Shown: piece by piece, positions 1 to 7,625 of the stretch
How positions within the stretch are numbered: position 1 is the first letter of the stretch
Layout: each line of letters opens with the position of its first letter
DNA from: a candidate division TM6 bacterium GW2011_GWF2_28_16
Lineage (GTDB): Bacteria > Babelota > Babeliae > Babelales > UASB340
DNA length: 34,674 bases
Direction: 5' to 3'
Assembly: GCA_000989185.1 (NCBI GenBank)
Contig: LBNX01000006.1
Span: 1 to 34,674, forward strand
The notes under the pieces: model-generated
What the model saw: only the letters and a program-made list of their open reading frames with translations
What the model was told of the DNA's origin: nothing
Databases searched by the model: none
Position numbers and translations under genes: made by a program

Positions 1-142
1 AACCAATATTGAATTTGCTTTAAAACATTCAAAATATTCTCAAGAAATTTTAAATTTATTATTAAATTTAGATAAAGATATGCTTGTTATGCAAGGCAAG
101 GCAGATGCTTTAAAAACTAAAAGTACTAAACAGATGTTCTAA
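1..142 (+). CDS. 3' end of an unidentified protein (5' part outside window)
   Basis: An open frame enters from the left edge (first full codon at base 2) and ends at TAA 140-142, giving the last 46 residues of a protein. The tail is Leu/Lys/Asp-rich (EILNLLLNLDKDMLVMQGKA) and looks helical, with no motif I recognise. Its stop overlaps by a few bases the stop of the gene on the other strand (139-141), so the two genes converge tail to tail. The real start and the family cannot be judged from this fragment. Confidence 0.6.
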   Translation, partial: TNIEFALKHSKYSQEILNLLLNLDKDMLVMQGKADALKTKSTKQMF

Positions 143-516
143 TTAAAATCTTGCGGATAAATAAATCTGTACAAATCATGCCATTCATTTAGTATTCTTT
201 TTGTTTTAGATATTTTATCTTTTAGACGTTCTATTTTTTTATCAAGAGGCTCAAGTTTTTCTTGATCTTCAACAAATGCAAAACACATGTCTATGCCGTT
301 ATTACTATCATCTAACATTTTATTATATTTGTTTGTATTAACCCTTAAACTAAAATTTAACATCCCAAGCTTAAGAACATATTTTTTTATTTTTTTCTTA
401 AAATATTCTTGACTATAGTCAGCATCAAAGCTAAGCGACGATCTTACCATAGACTTTAAATTAACAGCAAATAATATAGTAAAAATTAAAATAAAATTTA
501 TTTTTTTAAAATTCAT
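139..516 (-). CDS. small secreted protein of unknown function (125 aa)
   Basis: I do not recognise the family. Residues 1-22 form a typical Sec signal peptide: a Lys pair, a hydrophobic core (INFILIFTILFAVNL), then a polar region. The mature part is about 100 residues, basic and probably helical, with a Lys/Glu-rich stretch at 86-108 (LEPLDKKIERLKDKISKTKR) that could be a short coiled coil. The ATG at 514-516 is preceded by a weak TGAG ribosome site. The gene lies downstream of the folC homologue, separated by a terminator (543-572), so it is probably transcribed on its own. Short exported proteins without clear homologues recur in this window. Periplasmic or host-directed location is inference. 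Confidence 0.6.
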   Translation of the reverse strand: MNFKKINFILIFTILFAVNLKSMVRSSLSFDADYSQEYFKKKIKKYVLKLGMLNFSLRVNTNKYNKMLDDSNNGIDMCFAFVEDQEKLEPLDKKIERLKDKISKTKRILNEWHDLYRFIYPQDFN

Positions 517-542
517 AGTAACTCAAAATAAAAATTTATAAT

Positions 543-572
543 AAAAAAGGGGCCTGAAAAACTTCAAGCCCC
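543..572 (-). terminator. Rho-independent terminator after the folC homologue
   Basis: Read on the minus strand, GGGGCTTGAA (572-563) pairs with TTCAGGCCCC (558-549) around a 4-nt loop, with one G-U pair, followed by TTTTTT (548-543). It sits 48 nt past the stop of the gene at 620-2020 and before the gene at 139-516. Confidence 0.85.
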
Positions 573-619
573 CAAACAAACCTAAGTTTGCATTAGTTTA
601 AAACATTTTTTAAATTTTA

Positions 620-2020
620 CTAGATTTTCTTTATTCCTCTGGAATTCCAATACTGTTTTACAATACCTGTTGAACCAGTTATACACAATAAACCATCTCT
701 TGGGTCTACAACAGTGGTTGCTGCTTGAAATGCTACATCAAACGATGTATAAGCTTTACCTTTTACTCCAAGCTCTTTAGCTTTTTGTTCTAATTCTAAA
801 ACATCATGAGATTTAATATCGTGTAATGGAACAAAAAATATATGACCACTTACTTTTTTATTCAAGTAACGAATAAGTTTTAATGTTTCTTGAACATCCA
901 TATCTTTATTTATACCCAAAATTATTGCAAATCCCTTAATTGGTTTTTGGTAATGCAATAAACGAATACCCAAGAATAAATTTTCTAAAGAATCTATGTT
1001 ACGAGCATTATCAAGTAATATAGTTGGTTTTTCTTTATCTAAAATTTCAAATCGACCTTTTAAAAGTTCAAAATTATCTGACCAAAAATTTTTAAGCGTT
1101 TTAACTGGATTTAATTCTGCATCTCTTTTTGCTTGTAGTGTTGGTCTACCACGTTGACCTTTTTCTGTTGCAAGCAAATTACCTTTTAAAAATGGAGAAA
1201 ATTTTTGTTTTACATTTTCTACATAAATTTGTGCTATACGCTCACCCAACGAAGCTGTTCTGCCATATAATTGTTCATAAATATATGGTAAATTTGCCAA
1301 TTTTCTAATAGGCATAGACCAATTTGCATTTTTAGCTTCGACCATTGTTTTCATTTTTTGCAATAAAAGTTTGCTTTGCTCACCAGAAACAAACCAACCA
1401 TTAGGTCTTACTATTTCTAACATATCTGCAGCAATTTGTTCTATGTCTGAACCCAAAAGATCTTTGTGATCTTGAGCAACTCTTGTAATTACAGAAATTA
1501 TTGGATTACAGAAATTTGTTGCATCGTATCTGCCGCCAATACCAACTTCTAATAAAACTATATCGATATTTTGTGATTTAAAGTAAGCCAAAGAAGCCAT
1601 TGTCATAATTTCAAAACTTGTTGCATCTATTTGATTTTCTATAGCAATATCTATTACGTTATTTAAAACATCTGAAAAGTCTTTATTATTTATTTGAGCA
1701 TCTTTTATAATTATTCTCTCGTTATAATTTAAAATATGCGAAGAATATGCAATACCAACATTATAAGATTCAGCTTTTAATACTCTTGCAGCAAAAGAAA
1801 TAGCTAAGCTTTTGCCACTAGAACCACCAACAAGAACTATATCTAAATTACTAGAAATATTGCCCAATAAAGAATCAAGTTTTTTCATTCTTTTTATCGC
1901 ATTAACATCATAGTCATATGGACGCAAAGAATCTAAAAGCGAAATCACTTGATTGTAGTTTCTCCCCTTATTAATTCCCATTTTATTTATATTTGATGTA
2001 CTCTGTGTTGGCATATTCAT
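620..2020 (-). CDS. folC: FolC-like folylpolyglutamate/dihydrofolate synthase homologue with altered active-site motifs
   Basis: Mur-ligase superfamily protein of the FolC branch, which joins glutamate to folate using ATP. The best signature is EVGIGGRYDATN (canonical EVGLGGRLDATN), followed by DHKDLLG and, near the C-terminus, ITGSTGIVKQY (canonical TGSLYLVGE). Several catalytic motifs depart from the family. The P-loop is GSSGKSL instead of GTNGKGS. The segment normally containing the carbamylated lysine (AxEKAGI) reads AADMLEI. The C-terminal DGAHN reads DNARN. A long insert (roughly 80 residues, around 1110-1340) lies in the middle. I chose ATG 2018-2020 because GAGGG lies 6-10 nt upstream. 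A longer frame from TTG 2066-2068 exists, but its first 16 residues look untranslated. Activity as a true FolC is uncertain; no other folate gene is in the window. Confidence 0.75.
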   Translation of the reverse strand: MNMPTQSTSNINKMGINKGRNYNQVISLLDSLRPYDYDVNAIKRMKKLDSLLGNISSNLDIVLVGGSSGKSLAISFAARVLKAESYNVGIAYSSHILNYNERIIIKDAQINNKDFSDVLNNVIDIAIENQIDATSFEIMTMASLAYFKSQNIDIVLLEVGIGGRYDATNFCNPIISVITRVAQDHKDLLGSDIEQIAADMLEIVRPNGWFVSGEQSKLLLQKMKTMVEAKNANWSMPIRKLANLPYIYEQLYGRTASLGERIAQIYVENVKQKFSPFLKGNLLATEKGQRGRPTLQAKRDAELNPVKTLKNFWSDNFELLKGRFEILDKEKPTILLDNARNIDSLENLFLGIRLLHYQKPIKGFAIILGINKDMDVQETLKLIRYLNKKVSGHIFFVPLHDIKSHDVLELEQKAKELGVKGKAYTSFDVAFQAATTVVDPRDGLLCITGSTGIVKQYWNSRGIKKI

Positions 2021-2140
2021 ATTATCCCTCAATTTTATATACCCTAAGAATCTTAAAAAAATTTTCAAACTGTTTAATTTTATACAAATTATATTATAAT
2101 AATTATATAATATTTTATTTTTTTAACAATCGCATTTAAT

Positions 2141-2275
2141 ATGTACAATAAAGCTATAGATATATATACACAAAGAAATTTAATAATAAATATTATAAAA
2201 AAAACTATACTATTTGGCAATTTAATACAAATAAAGCCAAGAGCGTATTCTCTGGGCGGAGAAATTTATGAATAA
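2141..2275 (+). CDS. possible 44-aa small protein overlapping tsaC
   Basis: An ATG at 2141 opens a 44-codon frame ending at TAA 2273-2275, eight bases inside tsaC. The predicted product is basic and ends in KPRAYSLGGEIYE; that tail comes from a locally GC-richer stretch (2234-2262) that is unusual for this intergenic context. No convincing ribosome site precedes the ATG, and I do not recognise the peptide. If translated, it would couple to tsaC, whose ribosome site (GGCGGAG) lies inside it. A chance open frame is a real alternative. Confidence 0.3.
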   Translation: MYNKAIDIYTQRNLIINIIKKTILFGNLIQIKPRAYSLGGEIYE

Positions 2276-2939
2276 AATATTAAGTTGGGATAATAAAGAA
2301 GCAATAAATAGCCTACAAGCTTCGTTAAATAATAACGAAATATCTATTACAGATACAGATACTATTTTGGGTTTTTTAGGCAATACCACTCAAGAAAGTT
2401 TTAATAATATTATAAATATAAAAGGCGCACGAGAAGAAAAGCCATTTATAATATTAATAAGCGATGTAAGCAAACTAAAATATTTTATAGATATAAATAT
2501 TTTTAATAAAAATAATAAAATTATAAATTTATTAAATAAATTTTGGCCAGGGCCATTAACTGTAATATTTAAAGCTCACGAAAACTTACCTGATTTTTTA
2601 AAATCAAAAAATAATACTATCGCTATAAGATGTCCAAAACACTCAGGATTACAAAATATTTTAAAAAACTTTAATGGCTTATTTTCTACAAGTGCCAACA
2701 AAACTGGCGAACAGGCACCAACAAATATAAATAATATAAATCCAGAAATTATAAAAAATATAAATTACATAATTTTAGACAAACCAGATAAAATTATTGA
2801 CACTAAAAATAAATTATATCAAACTCTCCCTTCTACAATAATAGAGATTGCTAATAATAATAATATAAAAATAATTAGGCAGGGAGCTTGTTCTATACAA
2901 GAGCTAGAAAAATGTTATGGAGAAAAATTTGTTAAATAA
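2268..2939 (+). CDS. tsaC: threonylcarbamoyl-AMP synthase (TsaC/YrdC family)
   Basis: Makes threonylcarbamoyl-AMP from threonine, bicarbonate and ATP, the first step of the universal t6A37 modification of ANN-reading tRNAs, in the cytosol. The 223-aa product is one YrdC domain. It has TDTILGF near residue 30 (family PTDTVYGL), the basic substrate-binding stretch IKGAREEKP at about 50-58, WPGPLTVIFKA, IAIRCPKH and STSANKTGE. Length fits the short TsaC form without the extra Sua5 C-terminal domain. ATG at 2268 has GGCGGAG seven bases upstream. The 3' end overlaps the DHH phosphoesterase gene by 23 nt, so the two are probably co-transcribed and translationally coupled. Confidence 0.85.
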   Translation: MNKILSWDNKEAINSLQASLNNNEISITDTDTILGFLGNTTQESFNNIINIKGAREEKPFIILISDVSKLKYFIDINIFNKNNKIINLLNKFWPGPLTVIFKAHENLPDFLKSKNNTIAIRCPKHSGLQNILKNFNGLFSTSANKTGEQAPTNINNINPEIIKNINYIILDKPDKIIDTKNKLYQTLPSTIIEIANNNNIKIIRQGACSIQELEKCYGEKFVK

Positions 2940-3882
2940 AAATTTAATTTCAGAATCACTTAATTTAATTATAAATAGCAAAAAAATAACACTATTAACT
3001 CACTTTAGACCTGATGCAGATGGAATTAGTGCATGCGTTGCGCTTGAAAATATTTTTTTAGAAATGGGAAAAAATATTGAAACAGTTTTGCCATGCAAAC
3101 CAGAATTTGAACTTAAACGTATGCCAAAAAAATATTTTATTAATAAACACGAACAAGACCCTGATTTAATAATAGCTTTAGACACGGCAAACTATGAACG
3201 TTTATATTTCCCAGAATCTTTTAGAAATAAAAAATTTATAAATATAGATCATCATGTTAGCAATAGTTTAAATAGTGATTTTAATTTTATAAACCCAGAT
3301 AGTTCTAGCACTTGTGAAATTTTGTTCGAAATTATAAATATTTGGGAAAAAGATTTAAACAAAAAATTAATTAACAAATATACTGCAGAATGCTTACTTT
3401 TTGGCATTTTATACGACAGCATGATATTTCACACGCAATCAACATACCCTTCTACTTTAAATATTTCTGCAAAACTTATGGAACTAGGCGCTAATTTATA
3501 TGATCTTAAAACAGAGTTAATTTGCAATAAAAACCCTAATATTATAATTTTTTGGGGTAAAATTTTAAGTAATATAAAAATTTCTAAAAGTAAAAAAGCC
3601 GCCTGGGCAAAAATAACACAACAAGATCTAAAAGAAAATAATTTATCAATTAATTCTCTTGTAGGTTTTAATAATTTTTTATCTCAAATTTCTGGTATAG
3701 AATACACGTTATTATTTTATCAAACAGAAAATGGCCAAACAAAAGTATCTTTACGCTCTAAAACAGAAGATGTTAACAAACTTGCTACCCCTTTTGGCGG
3801 TGGTGGACATACAAATGCAGCCGGTATTTTAAGCAATGAGCCCATAGATATTTTGATAGAGAAAATAACCAAAAATTTATAA
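2917..3882 (+). CDS. DHH/DHHA1 phosphoesterase, NrnA-like (nanoRNase / pAp phosphatase)
   Basis: Predicted manganese-dependent phosphoesterase that degrades very short RNAs and/or dephosphorylates pAp. Motifs in order: HFRPDAD (H29, D33, D35), LDTAN (D89), DHH at 111-113, and GGGGHTNAAG of the C-terminal DHHA1 domain at about 295-305. At 321 aa it has the usual NrnA length, with no CBS or DRTGG extension. The start is ambiguous. ATG 2917 has no ribosome site, but it forms part of GGAG (2919-2922), which lies six bases before an in-frame TTG at 2929, so translation may begin there (317 aa). It overlaps tsaC. NrnA versus the c-di-AMP/pGpG-type relatives cannot be separated by eye. Confidence 0.8.
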   Translation: MEKNLLNKNLISESLNLIINSKKITLLTHFRPDADGISACVALENIFLEMGKNIETVLPCKPEFELKRMPKKYFINKHEQDPDLIIALDTANYERLYFPESFRNKKFINIDHHVSNSLNSDFNFINPDSSSTCEILFEIINIWEKDLNKKLINKYTAECLLFGILYDSMIFHTQSTYPSTLNISAKLMELGANLYDLKTELICNKNPNIIIFWGKILSNIKISKSKKAAWAKITQQDLKENNLSINSLVGFNNFLSQISGIEYTLLFYQTENGQTKVSLRSKTEDVNKLATPFGGGGHTNAAGILSNEPIDILIEKITKNL

Positions 3883-3945
3883 TTTAAAAAATTTATTGCT
3901 ATTATTAAAATAATTTTGCAAAACTTATATTGCTTAAATAAATAT

Positions 3946-3963
3946 TAAATTTTGCAAAATTTA
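3946..3963. promoter_or_regulatory. 18-bp perfect palindrome upstream of the pilin gene
   Basis: TAAATTTTGCAAAATTTA is its own reverse complement and ends nine bases before the pilin ribosome site. Its core TTTTGCAAAA also occurs at 3914-3923, centre to centre 36 nt. A paired dimer-binding operator is possible. A run of T follows (3964-3970), but an A-T stem without a loop would be a weak terminator. Confidence 0.35.
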
Positions 3964-3980
3964 TTTTTTTAGGGGGAGCC

Positions 3981-4478
3981 GTGAATAAATTTAATAAATC
4001 TGGTAACTCTGGATTTACAATAATTGAACTCATGATTGTTGTATCTATAATAGCTTTTCTGGCTACAGTTTCTATTCCAAGATATTTTAATTATTATGCA
4101 AAAGCAAAACAGGCAGAAGTTGCCATGAACTTGGCATCTTTGCACACAGCGCAAGAGGCATATTTTGCCGAACATGGTGAATACTGTGCAAAGCTTTCTG
4201 GCCCTGACGGAATTGGCTGGCAACCTCAAGGTTATAAAGGTGGCGGAGAACAAGAAAATTTTTATTATACTTATGGTTTTAATTGCGAAGGTGCACAAGA
4301 AGGTATTAATTATTTTACAGGCAAATTAAAAACACCCAAAGAAAACTTGGGCAATACTTATGCAAGTAAAACAGAATTTTTAGCTAGTGCTGCCGGAGAT
4401 GTAACTGGTAAAAAAGTTTATGATATCTGGCAAATAGACCAAGATAGAAATTTAAAAAATACGAATAAAGGTATTTAA
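3981..4478 (+). CDS. type IV pilin / pseudopilin-like major prepilin
   Basis: A type IV pilin subunit precursor. The class III leader is short and basic (MNKFNKSGNSG), cleaved after Gly11. The mature protein begins FTIIELMIVVSIIAFLATVSIP, with Glu at +5 as needed for assembly, followed by the long N-terminal helix. C69 and C102 could form a disulfide in the globular domain, which also has Gly-rich loops (KGGGEQ). The start is GTG 3981 with a very strong AGGGGGAG ribosome site, suggesting high expression. It converges on the prepilin peptidase that would process it; the two overlap by 27 nt. No pilus ATPase or platform gene is visible, so pilus versus type II secretion pseudopilus cannot be decided. 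Confidence 0.85.
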   Translation: MNKFNKSGNSGFTIIELMIVVSIIAFLATVSIPRYFNYYAKAKQAEVAMNLASLHTAQEAYFAEHGEYCAKLSGPDGIGWQPQGYKGGGEQENFYYTYGFNCEGAQEGINYFTGKLKTPKENLGNTYASKTEFLASAAGDVTGKKVYDIWQIDQDRNLKNTNKGI

Positions 4479-5237
4479 AAAAAAATATACGATCGCGCCA
4501 AACGACAAAAAAGGCCCGAAGGGAATTTGTAAATCTCGGGTCTTTTTTGTTATCAAAAGATAAATTACACCAATTAAAGATCCTGTTAAACTCGCTATTA
4601 ATATTGTATACCAAACACCTGCAAAGCCTATAAATGCACCAATTAAGGCTAAAAGCTCCATATCGCCCTCGCCTAATCCCTCTTTTTTTGTAAAAAATTT
4701 AAAAATTTTAGCCGTTAAAAATAATATTAAATAACCAAAAAAAGCACCAATTATGCTATCCCAAAAATTAATTTTTAATAAATTAAAATAAGCAAAAATA
4801 AACCCAACAGGGACAAGATATATAGAAAAAGCTTGTGGAATAACAAGAGCTTCCAGATCTGTTCTTGTTGATATTATTAAAGCTGAAAAAAATATAAAAT
4901 ACGCAAAAAATTCTAAAATATTTTTATTATAAAAAATAAAATTATTATTTATATAAAAAATATTAAAAAATAATAAAGTTAAAATTAAACTAGTTAAAAT
5001 CTCTATAACAGGGTACAAAACAGATATTTTGGCTTTGCACTGGCGACATTTAGCTTTTAAAATTAAGTACGAAATTACAGGAATATTATCATAAAATTTT
5101 ATTAAACCATTACAATTATTACATGTAGATCGCTTTTGAAAAAAATTTTTATCAAAAATAGAGCGATAAGCAACAACATTTAAAAACGATCCCCAACACA
5201 AAAATATAATTATTAAAAATATAATTACAAACAACAT
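4452..5237 (-). CDS. pilD: prepilin peptidase / N-methyltransferase (A24 family)
   Basis: Inner-membrane aspartyl protease that removes prepilin leaders and methylates the new N-terminus. The 261-aa protein has the N-terminal methyltransferase domain with a zinc-type CxxC pair (C39/C42 and C64/C67), then several membrane helices. The two catalytic aspartates sit in TDLEALVIP (D127) and GEGDMELLALIGAF (D192). IPFGPFLSFGA is the conserved C-terminal motif. Length is complete. The last nine codons overlap the 3' end of the pilin gene, and the pilin terminator lies inside its codons for the segment just before IPFGP. The ATG at 5235-5237 follows a weak AAGAGA-like site. Confidence 0.9.
   Translation of the reverse strand: MLFVIIFLIIIFLCWGSFLNVVAYRSIFDKNFFQKRSTCNNCNGLIKFYDNIPVISYLILKAKCRQCKAKISVLYPVIEILTSLILTLLFFNIFYINNNFIFYNKNILEFFAYFIFFSALIISTRTDLEALVIPQAFSIYLVPVGFIFAYFNLLKINFWDSIIGAFFGYLILFLTAKIFKFFTKKEGLGEGDMELLALIGAFIGFAGVWYTILIASLTGSLIGVIYLLITKKTRDLQIPFGPFLSFGAIVYFFLNTFIRIF
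4507..4548. terminator. intrinsic terminator for the pilin gene, inside pilD coding sequence
   Basis: Arms AAAAAAGGCCCGA (4507-4519) and TCGGGTCTTTTTT (4536-4548) pair with one G-U on the plus strand, loop 16 nt, with the T run built into the 3' arm. It lies 29 nt past the pilin stop. The same bases encode part of PilD (KKTRD). The symmetric A/T tracts could also act on the minus strand, but that would cut pilD short, so the plus strand is the sensible direction. Confidence 0.7.
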
Positions 5238-5293
5238 AAATAATCTCTTAAATCAAAAATATTTACAGATATTAAAAATAAAACTTAATATTA

Positions 5294-5349
5294 TTAATAC
5301 TACAATATTTTATTGTATAATATTTTTTTTATTTAGAAAGGGAAATAAA
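5294..5349 (+). promoter_or_regulatory. promoter and ribosome site of the NlpC/P60-like gene
   Basis: TTAATA (5294-5299), a 16-nt spacer and a perfect TATAAT (5316-5321) form a sigma-70-type promoter. AAAGGGA lies just upstream of ATG 5351. The -35 is weak; the -10 is the main evidence. Confidence 0.5.
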
Positions 5350-5350
5350 A

Positions 5351-6562
5351 ATGTCGAAATTTAAAATATTGTTATTTGCAATTTTAATTTTATTTAATTT
5401 TAACGCATATTCAGAAACATTAGTTTCTTCTCAAAATTCTCCAAATGTTAATTCAAAAAAAATATTAAATTTTGCAAATACAGTAGGTATAAAAATAAAA
5501 CAATCTTTAAAAAATGCTAAAACAAAAAAACAAAGACATGCTGTGATAAATTACCAACAGAGTAATTATAAATTTGTTTTAAACGCCGAAAATAATGCTG
5601 ATGCTCAAATTTTAGTAGATTGTTCTGCTTGGGTAAGCAATGTGCTAGCAAATACTTTTCCAGATCTTTATAAACAAATGATGTTATTAAGTGAATCTGG
5701 AATGCAAAAATATTATAAAGCAAAATCAAAAGAAGATGAGATACAAGATGAAACAGATATTGATATTGAAGATACAGATAATAATGCTACTTCAACTCCA
5801 CAAGCAGAATCTATAGACGATCAAGATTTTGATGATCCAGAAAATCAAGATGAAAGCATATCAGATCCTGATTTAGTAAAATACGGAGAAGAAGGAATAA
5901 AAGGCACATTAAGAGCTTATGTCTGGTTTAATATATTTAATGAAATATTAAGATCTAGAAATGCTCGTCCATTTGCTGACATAAACGCTTGGGTAAAAAC
6001 TACAACACCAGAAATGATGAAAGAAGCCTTAAAAAAAAATCTATTCCCAGATGGAGGAACATATAACCCTGGCCAAAAAAGTGTCTTAATGAGTCAAAAA
6101 GTAAAAAGTTATAAAAAAAGATATAATTACTTTCAATTTATGCAAACTCCAGAATGGAAAGCAAATTTAGATGCAATAGCAAATAATTGGTCAGTTTTTA
6201 AATATGTAAAAAACTGGCGCAAAGGCGATATAATAGCAGTTTTATATAAATGGAATAAATTTAAAATAGAACATGCAATAAAAGAAAGTACTGGACACGT
6301 CATGTTAATGGTAAGCGATCCTAAAAAAATCATAAAGAAGAAAAAAACTTATTATGAATTTTGGGTAATGGATTCTGCAGGCGGGCCAAAAATAGATGAT
6401 AAAATTAGAAAAAAAGGGGACTCTGGAGTTGGTATTGGCAAAATAATAGTTGCAACAGATAAAGACGGTTATGCACGAGGATGGAAACATATATATAAAA
6501 AATGGTACGACATAGATGGAAAAATTCTTGCAGGAAGATTAAGAGATAATGTTGTTAGTTAA
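5351..6562 (+). CDS. secreted NlpC/P60-like cysteine hydrolase candidate with an acidic insert (403 aa)
   Basis: The family is not certain, but a papain-like NlpC/P60 or CHAP-type fold is suggested. VDCSAWVSNVL places C91 after Asp, as in catalytic DCS[FW]V motifs. WRKGDIIAV (about 289-297) resembles the strand before the catalytic histidine, STGHVMLMVS supplies H316, and VMDSAGG (D341) could be the third residue. Residues 1-21 form a Sec signal peptide. Between the Cys and His halves there is a very acidic stretch (about 127-175) followed by a helical segment rich in Lys and aromatic residues. Such enzymes usually cut peptidoglycan stem peptides; that activity, or action on a host target, is inference. 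The gene has its own promoter and terminator. Confidence 0.55.
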   Translation: MSKFKILLFAILILFNFNAYSETLVSSQNSPNVNSKKILNFANTVGIKIKQSLKNAKTKKQRHAVINYQQSNYKFVLNAENNADAQILVDCSAWVSNVLANTFPDLYKQMMLLSESGMQKYYKAKSKEDEIQDETDIDIEDTDNNATSTPQAESIDDQDFDDPENQDESISDPDLVKYGEEGIKGTLRAYVWFNIFNEILRSRNARPFADINAWVKTTTPEMMKEALKKNLFPDGGTYNPGQKSVLMSQKVKSYKKRYNYFQFMQTPEWKANLDAIANNWSVFKYVKNWRKGDIIAVLYKWNKFKIEHAIKESTGHVMLMVSDPKKIIKKKKTYYEFWVMDSAGGPKIDDKIRKKGDSGVGIGKIIVATDKDGYARGWKHIYKKWYDIDGKILAGRLRDNVVS

Positions 6563-6590
6563 TATTTATTATTAATATAGAATTATTTTT

Positions 6591-6617
6591 GGGCAACAAA
6601 TGTTGCCCTTTTTTTTT
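6591..6617 (+). terminator. Rho-independent terminator after the NlpC/P60-like gene
   Basis: GGGCAAC (6591-6597), loop AAAT, GTTGCCC (6602-6608), then nine T (6609-6617). A perfect 7-bp stem. It serves the plus strand only; the T run just enters the stop codon of the convergent kdsD gene. Confidence 0.92.
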
Positions 6618-7623
6618 AGTCTCTCGATATACCCTGTTTTAATATATCATGTATATGAATAACACCAGTAACTAAATTATTATCATCAACAGTTACTAAA
6701 CTTGTAATTTTAAAATTTTCCATAATTTTTAGGGCATCATAAGCTAAAATATTTTGGTTAATAATTTTTGGATTTTTTGTCATTATATCTTTTGCTGATA
6801 AATTAAAAACTGTTGGCCCAGCCTGAACTGATCGACGTAAATCACCATCGGTAATTATTCCCAATAATTTTTTATTATAATCAACAACAAGACCTAATCC
6901 CAATTTTTTACTAGATATTAAATATAAAATATCCTGAAAACTATTTTCTAAATTTAATAATGGCAAATCTTGATTAATAATTAAATTTTTAACTTTTAAT
7001 AACAATCTTTTACCAAGCGCTCCTGCTGGATGTGCACGAGCAAAATCACTTTTGCCAAAATTTTTTAATTTACTTACTGCAACACTTACAGCATCACCAA
7101 AAGCCATTGTTAAAGTTGAACTTGTAGTTGGTGCCAAATTTAAATGGCAAGCTTCTTTTGTAAACGGCAAACATATATCCAAATTTACAAGACCAGAAAG
7201 AGGTCCTTTAGCACACGAAATTAATACTGTATAATTTTCATTATTTTTTAAAATAGAAAGAATTTGTTCAAGTTCTAGACCTGAGCCACTTTTTGATAAA
7301 GCAATAAAAAGATCTTCAGGTTTTAACATCCCCAAATCACCATGCATAGCCTGCGCAGGGTCCAAATATAGTGCTGGAGTTCCTGTGCTAGAAAAAGTTG
7401 CTACAAGTTTTTTTGCAACAAGACCAGATTTTCCCATTCCAGAAAAAATCACACGTCCAGAGGTATTTAAAATAGCATTTACTAAATCTACAGAATTTAT
7501 TGGCAAATTATTTGCCAAATTTAAAATTGCATTAGCTTCAGTATATAAAACATCTATTAAATCTTGTTTTATATTATTAAAATTTTTAGCTGGAATTATA
7601 TTTTCTTTAGAATTTTCAAGCAT
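6616..7623 (-). CDS. kdsD: arabinose-5-phosphate isomerase (SIS + two CBS domains)
   Basis: Interconverts ribulose-5-phosphate and arabinose-5-phosphate, the first committed step to KDO, so the cell probably makes LPS. The SIS domain (about 40-195) shows SGMGKSGLVAKK, the HGDLGM motif (94-99), SKSGSGLELE and APTTSSTLTMAFGDA. Two CBS domains follow (about 210-330, IITDGDLRRS and MTKNPKII). At 335 aa it has the full family length. The usual Glu in HPAEAxHGD is Gln here (DPAQAMHGD), a mild substitution. Its ATG is two bases past the rbfA stop, so it is the last gene of an rpsU-rbfA-kdsD operon. Confidence 0.92.
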   Translation of the reverse strand: MLENSKENIIPAKNFNNIKQDLIDVLYTEANAILNLANNLPINSVDLVNAILNTSGRVIFSGMGKSGLVAKKLVATFSSTGTPALYLDPAQAMHGDLGMLKPEDLFIALSKSGSGLELEQILSILKNNENYTVLISCAKGPLSGLVNLDICLPFTKEACHLNLAPTTSSTLTMAFGDAVSVAVSKLKNFGKSDFARAHPAGALGKRLLLKVKNLIINQDLPLLNLENSFQDILYLISSKKLGLGLVVDYNKKLLGIITDGDLRRSVQAGPTVFNLSAKDIMTKNPKIINQNILAYDALKIMENFKITSLVTVDDNNLVTGVIHIHDILKQGISRD

Positions 7624-7625
7624 GA

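Noticed and set aside
4384-4614. Separate small gene on the minus strand over the pilin-pilD junction
   Set aside because: It runs out of frame with pilD, whose catalytic and C-terminal motifs are clear.
3940-5478. A 19-nt exact match (AAATATTAAATTTTGCAAA) at 3940 and 5460
   Set aside because: The second copy is ordinary coding sequence (KILNFAN); in such A+T-rich DNA a match of this kind is weak evidence of a repeat.
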